A DNA stretch of 64,000 nt from Acidobacteriota bacterium. GTDB taxonomy: Bacteria; Acidobacteriota; Terriglobia; Terriglobales; Acidobacteriaceae. The notes beneath the pieces are model-generated. The model was not told where the DNA came from, searched no databases, and saw only the letters and a program-made list of their open reading frames with translations. A program made the translations under genes and the position numbers. Positions 60,263 through 64,000 of the stretch are shown here, piece by piece. Each line of letters starts with the position of its first letter. Positions within the stretch are counted from its first letter, which is position 1. The DNA lies in NCBI GenBank assembly GCA_021791875.1, contig JAJYVU010000001.1, forward strand, positions 124,001-188,000, in the 5' to 3' direction.

Positions 60263-62539
60263 CTATGAGAGGGCGGATTCGATGTGATCGTCTTCCGCTG
60301 CGGCGATCTGGAGTCCGCTGGCTCGGGAAGGCTTCTTGCGGCGCGGAGAGCTGGCGGCTTTCTTACGGGATTTGTTGCCGGGTGTAAGAACGGCTGGAGG
60401 AGCCGGAGGTTGCGCGTCTGTGAGTGGATAGAGGATGGCCGGCGGGATGTCACGGACCGAGGCTTTGCCTTCGGCAATGCGCATGAGGAAATCCTGCGAG
60501 CTGAAGGCAGGCGCGCTGCGTGCCGTTGGGGCTTCGGCAATGCGGATGTATTCGCCGTCGGAGCGCAGGAGGCGGGATTTGATCGTGTCGGCGAGGCAGG
60601 AGGCGAGAATTTCTTCGCGGATGCGGTCTCGGAGCGCAGGGTCGCGGACGGGGAAGATGGTTTCGCAGCGCTCAAAGAGGTTTCGGGGCATCCAGTCGGC
60701 GCTGCCGCAATAGACTTCCGGGTTGTTGCCATTTTCGAAGGAATAGATGCGGCTATGCTCCAGAAATCGGCCGACGATGGAACGGACGCGGATGTTTTCG
60801 CTGACACCTTTGAGGCCTGGACGGAGCGAGCAGATGCCCCGGACAATAAGGTCGATCTGGACTCCGGCACGGGAGGCGTCGTAGAGAGCCTCGATGACGC
60901 TGCGCTCGAGGAGAGAGTTCATTTTGGCGATGATGCGGGCGGGGCGGCCGGCGCGGGCGTGCTCGGTCTCGCGATGGATGAGCTGCATGAAGCGCTCGGC
61001 GAGGGTGAGCGGGGCGACGAACAGGGGCGCGTAGTCGTCGGACTCGGAATGGGCGGTGAGGTAGTTGAAGACGTTGTGGACGCCGGCGGTGATTTCGGGG
61101 TCGGCGGTGAGCAGGCTGAGGTCGGTGTAGAAGCGGGCGGTGTCGGGGTTGTAGTTGCCGGTGCCGAGGTGGGCGTAGCGGCGGATTTCGCCGTCGGGGT
61201 CGCGGCGGACCAGGAGGGCCAGCTTGCAATGGGTCTTGAGGCCGACGATGCCGTGAAAGACCTGCACGCCTGCATCCTCAAGGGCCCGTGCCCAGCGGAT
61301 GTTGGAGGCTTCATCGAAGCGGGCGGTGAGTTCGACGACGACGGTGACTTCCTTGGTGGCGGCGGCTTCGGTGAGAGCGCGGAAGATGGGTGAATCCGGA
61401 CTGGTGCGGTAGAGAGTCTGCTTGATGGAGACGACGTTGGGGTCCTGGGCGGCGGATTCGATGAGGCTGGCGACGCCGTCGTAGGAGTCGTAGGGGTGGT
61501 GCAGGAGGATGTCGCGGTGTCGGAGCTCGTCGAAGATGTCGGTCGATTTGCGATGGAGGCGGAGCTCGCGGGGTATGAAGGCTGGGAATTTCAGATCGGG
61601 CCGGGGCGTGTCGGAGTAAATCTGCATGAGGCGGGAGAGGTTGACAGGCCCGTCGGTGCGGTAGACCTGCGACTCGGAGAGCTCGAAGTTGGTACGCAGG
61701 CGTTCGATGATTTCGTGGTCGGCGCTGTGCTCAATTTCTAGGCGGACGGCATCGCCTTTGCGGCGATTGTGCAACTCGGCGCGCACGGTTTCGAGGAGAT
61801 TGCGGGATTCTTCCTCCTGGAAGTAGAGGTTGCTGTTGCGTGTGACGCGGAAGGCGGCCTTGGAGAGGATCTGGTAGCCGCGATACATGCTGGAGGCGTT
61901 GCGCTCGATGAGGTCGTGGAGGGAGACGTAATCGATGGTATTGGCGGATGAGGGCAGGCGCACAAGACGAGGCAGGGCGCGAGGCACGGTGATGACACCG
62001 AGGACGGGTTCGCTGGTGGCTTTACGTTTGCTGTGAAGCAGCAGAGCGATGCAGAGGGCCTTGTTGAGGACGCGAGGGAAGGGATGGGCGGGGTCGATGG
62101 TGATGGGTGTAAGGAGTGGGTCAACTTCGCGCTGGTAAAAGGTGTTGGCGGCCTCGCGGGCGTCGTCGTCCATCTGGTCCCAGCTGAGGACGCGAATGCC
62201 AGCGCGATCGAGCTCGGGCAGGAGTTGCTCGTTCCAGCAGCGGTATTGTTCCTTGACGTAGGCGTGCATTTCCTCGACGAGGGCGTCGAGGGTCTGCTCG
62301 AGAGTACGGCCGTCGGGGTCAATTTCGTTGTAGCCGTCTTCAATGCGCTGCAGGATGCCGGCGACACGGATTTCAACAAATTCGTCGAGATTGCTGGCGG
62401 TGATGGCGAGGAATTTGAGGCGCTCGAAGAGGGGGTTGGATGGGTCTTCGGCCTCTTCGAGTACACGGCGATTGAACTTAAGCCAGGAGACATCGCGCCC
62501 GAGAAAGAGGCTGGTCGTGGTTTGCTTTGCTTTGCCCAT
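60263..62539 (-). CDS. ppk1: Polyphosphate kinase 1
   Basis: 758 residues from ATG 62539 (MGKAKQTTTSLFLGRDVSWLKFNRRVLEEA). Makes polyphosphate reversibly from ATP. The N domain, then the phospholipase-D-like catalytic halves: GLKTHCKLALL with the autophosphorylated His (equivalent to His435 of E. coli), GTGNYNPDTARFYTD and GRFLEHSRIY with the second catalytic His (His592), RGICSLRPGL. An unusual basic Pro/Lys/Arg tail (KSRKKAASSPRRKKPSRAS, about 720-740) extends the C-terminus. The open frame above ATG 62539 is antisense to the sigma-like gene. Confidence 0.95.
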   Translation of the reverse strand: MGKAKQTTTSLFLGRDVSWLKFNRRVLEEAEDPSNPLFERLKFLAITASNLDEFVEIRVAGILQRIEDGYNEIDPDGRTLEQTLDALVEEMHAYVKEQYRCWNEQLLPELDRAGIRVLSWDQMDDDAREAANTFYQREVDPLLTPITIDPAHPFPRVLNKALCIALLLHSKRKATSEPVLGVITVPRALPRLVRLPSSANTIDYVSLHDLIERNASSMYRGYQILSKAAFRVTRNSNLYFQEEESRNLLETVRAELHNRRKGDAVRLEIEHSADHEIIERLRTNFELSESQVYRTDGPVNLSRLMQIYSDTPRPDLKFPAFIPRELRLHRKSTDIFDELRHRDILLHHPYDSYDGVASLIESAAQDPNVVSIKQTLYRTSPDSPIFRALTEAAATKEVTVVVELTARFDEASNIRWARALEDAGVQVFHGIVGLKTHCKLALLVRRDPDGEIRRYAHLGTGNYNPDTARFYTDLSLLTADPEITAGVHNVFNYLTAHSESDDYAPLFVAPLTLAERFMQLIHRETEHARAGRPARIIAKMNSLLERSVIEALYDASRAGVQIDLIVRGICSLRPGLKGVSENIRVRSIVGRFLEHSRIYSFENGNNPEVYCGSADWMPRNLFERCETIFPVRDPALRDRIREEILASCLADTIKSRLLRSDGEYIRIAEAPTARSAPAFSSQDFLMRIAEGKASVRDIPPAILYPLTDAQPPAPPAVLTPGNKSRKKAASSPRRKKPSRASGLQIAAAEDDHIESALS

Positions 62540-62724
62540 GCATGAACCGGCGGTGTTCCAGTGAGATGTGCGCTCGTGCTGCAGTTGGAAGCTCTTTCTC
62601 GCGCGGGTGACGAAAAAGAGCTCCGAGTCATATTCCAGTGTATGCCTACCGTCCAGGAGGGGCAGGTTGACTTGGCAGGATGCGCGGATGAGGATACAGA
62701 AAGTAGAAGAACCGGGGGTGAATC

Positions 62725-63309
62725 GTGCCGAACCAGGATTGCCTTGAGCAGGGAAGCGCCGGCGTGGCGCGGGCCGAGCATACGGCTCTGGAGCTCTTTC
62801 AGTTGGCGTCGTTGCTGGTAGGCGACCCGCAAGAGGCGCTGCAACTTGTGGAGGAAAGCGTTTCGGCATCGGACCTGGACCCCTGCGCGGCTGAGCCTGG
62901 CGCCGAGGAGAGAGTTCGGCGGAAGCTGACGGAGCGGGCATTGCAGTGGATGCGGCAGCGGGCTCCGCAGTCGTTCGAGGTGGAGGGGACGTCTGTATCC
63001 CTTGGCGGCTGCGTGGAAACTGACGATCTGGAAGCGGCGGGAATTTCGAGCGCAAAACTGGCTGAGATGCTAAGTGGCGGGCAAAGGCAGAAGCTGCGGA
63101 GCTGGCTGGACGATCTGCCGATGGCACAGCGAGCGGTGTTTGTGTTGCGGGCCGTGCTGGGCAGGAATAGTCAGACGGCTGCAGAGGAATTTCGGCAGGT
63201 GTGCGGGGCAGACGGCTGGACAGCGGATTATGTGAGCGCGATGTTCCGATCGGCGCTATGTTCGCTAGCGAACCAGCTGGCGCATTCCACTTCAGCCGCA
63301 ACGGCTTGA
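62725..63309 (+). CDS. Degenerate sigma-70-like (ECF-type) protein
   Basis: 194 residues. ALELFQLASLLVGDPQEALQLVEESVSAS resembles sigma region 2, and LRSWLDDLPMAQRAVFVLRAVLGRNSQTAAEEFRQVCGADGWTADYVSAMFRSALCSLANQLA resembles region 4, but the DNA-recognition helices deviate (no clear GxSxxEIA). GTG start with a GGGGGTGA ribosome-binding-like sequence. It diverges from ppk1 by 185 bp and precedes a TolC-family gene. It may be a repurposed sigma factor; function uncertain. Confidence 0.6.
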   Translation: MPNQDCLEQGSAGVARAEHTALELFQLASLLVGDPQEALQLVEESVSASDLDPCAAEPGAEERVRRKLTERALQWMRQRAPQSFEVEGTSVSLGGCVETDDLEAAGISSAKLAEMLSGGQRQKLRSWLDDLPMAQRAVFVLRAVLGRNSQTAAEEFRQVCGADGWTADYVSAMFRSALCSLANQLAHSTSAATA

Positions 63310-63466
63310 GGGGACGAACCCAGCGAGGGATAACGCGGTGCAAGCGGATGTTGGCGGGGCTTTGTGGCGGAGTCCAGGCGGACTACCCGGCGCTGCTTTC
63401 GGGGCCGGTGAAAAGTTTTGCACTGTTTTCAGGGTGCATGCGCATCCAAAGGACGTACTTTATTGA

Positions 63467-63536
63467 TAGAGGCTGTTATTCAGTTTGGGGTAGGCGACGT
63501 GAGGGTCGCCCATCGTAGAGTGAATAACAGCCTCTA
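63467..63536. repeat. 70-nt element with 16-bp inverted repeats and an inner hairpin
   Basis: TAGAGGCTGTTATTCA (63467-63482) pairs exactly with TGAATAACAGCCTCTA (63521-63536). Between them GGCGAC (63493-63498) and GTCGCC (63505-63510) form an inner hairpin. Located between the sigma-like gene and the TolC gene. Could be a MITE, an attenuator or a regulatory RNA fold. Confidence 0.75.
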
Positions 63537-63546
63537 GACAATCAAT

Positions 63547-63571
63547 TCTCTTTCCGACCTAAGAGGAAACA
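63547..63571. repeat. Short palindrome-like repeat, relative of the one at 33749
   Basis: CTCTTTCCGACCTAAGAGGA shares CTTTCCGACCTA with 35935-35979. It abuts the TolC gene start. Confidence 0.35.
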
Positions 63572-63578
63572 TATTTCA

Positions 63579-64000
63579 GTGTTGAAAGCTGGCAAGGGAA
63601 ACAGGACCAGCGCCGGCTTAGGCTGTGCGCTGCTGGCGATTGCGGTCACTGCGTCGCTGCAAGCGCGGGCGCAACAGACGGGGGGTGGAGTGTCCACGCC
63701 GCCGCCTCCGATCCAGGTGATTCAGCCGCAGATCAACAACTCGACCTACGAAGGCAGCGTGGCTGTCCCGCAGGTGAAGCCGGGGGTGATTGGGCTGTCG
63801 CTGGATGATGCGATCCAGATGGGGTTGCAGCATAACCTTGGATTGCTGCTGACGTCGCAGACGACGCAGTCGGCGCGCGGAGCGGAACTGGATCAACTAC
63901 AGGCGCTGCTGCCGACGGTGAATGGCGATATCAAGGAAGCAGAGCAGGAGACGAACCTAGAGGCGGAGGGATTGCGGATTTCAGGGTTCCCGAAGATTAT
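63579..64000 (+). CDS. TolC-family outer membrane protein, 5' part
   Basis: The first 140 codons are present; the gene continues past the window. GTG start (TTG in the next codon). Signal peptide GCALLAIAVTASLQARA, Pro-rich linker (STPPPPIQVIQP), then LSLDDAIQMGLQHNLGLLLTSQTTQSARGAELDQLQALLPTVNGDIKEAEQE, the first helical repeat of an outer membrane efflux protein. Part of an RND or ABC export system beyond the edge. Confidence 0.85.
   Translation, partial: MLKAGKGNRTSAGLGCALLAIAVTASLQARAQQTGGGVSTPPPPIQVIQPQINNSTYEGSVAVPQVKPGVIGLSLDDAIQMGLQHNLGLLLTSQTTQSARGAELDQLQALLPTVNGDIKEAEQETNLEAEGLRISGFPKI

Noticed and set aside
60263-63343. A 1026-codon open frame that would extend Ppk1 far upstream
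   Set aside because: The part above 62539 is antisense to the sigma-like gene, is Pro/Arg-rich and has no family similarity; Ppk1 starts at MGKAKQ.

Overview
This 64 kb window has high G+C and densely packed, mostly short operons. It reads as a chromosomal segment of a soil-type Acidobacteriota, probably Terriglobia/Acidobacteriaceae. The basis is inference from gene content: a VWFA-related protein of the type common in Acidobacteria, sugar-polymer degradation, FG-GAP and TPR exported proteins, a cobalamin radical SAM protein resembling hopanoid methylases, and short interspersed intergenic repeats. There is no rRNA, tRNA, CRISPR array, phage or intact insertion sequence that I can see.

Layout. 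1-9741 is an L-arabinose/arabinan utilisation region. A minus-strand operon carries araD, an MFS sugar porter, a decayed symporter remnant and a FucI-type isomerase that runs off the left edge. A plus-strand arm carries a GH51 arabinofuranosidase, a LacI-type regulator, a GH43 arabinanase-like enzyme and a threonine dehydrogenase. Five LacI-type palindromes sit in front of these units, which suggests one local regulon. 9742-13365 is sparse: an FG-GAP exported protein between two long repeat-bearing gaps. 13366-24179 holds an exported peroxiredoxin, an inositol oxygenase plus sugar-transporter pair, a 29-residue membrane peptide, a B12 radical SAM protein, an MBL hydrolase, a VWFA-related protein, an FmdE-like protein, a membrane protein, a secreted protein and a RodZ-like protein.

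24454-33655 is housekeeping: an orphan FtsX-type permease, TrmFO, an AAA+ ATPase that seems to start at an AUC codon, an MpaB/DUF2236 oxygenase, QueC, a TPR lipoprotein-like exported protein, and overlapping moeA-moaC. 33805-38833 holds two oxidoreductases, the ergothioneine pair egtB-egtD and a STAS protein. 38971-43858 holds a flavin reductase, a CDF-like transporter and a six-gene operon (HxlR regulator, two VOC proteins, BNR propeller, SpoIIAA-like protein, MoaD-like protein with terminal GlyGly). 44078-50323 has an MBL-rhodanese fusion, an AT-richer islet with two unrecognised genes, a TIM-barrel isomerase, a LOG protein, a DUF971 protein, a SemiSWEET and a TSUP permease.

50455-54900 is a serine hydrolase followed by a compact arsenic divergon (arsR / arsM-arsC-acr3) with overlapping promoters. 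54969-62539 is a PMT-type glycosyltransferase and a polyphosphate cluster (CHAD, Ppx, SixA, Ppk). The right end has a degenerate sigma-factor-like gene, a 70-nt structured inverted repeat and the start of a TolC-family gene.

The most worthwhile leads are the non-canonical start of the AAA+ gene, the MoaD/BNR/SpoIIAA operon, the arsenic promoter architecture with a probably leaderless arsR, the LacI operator set, and several interspersed repeat families.
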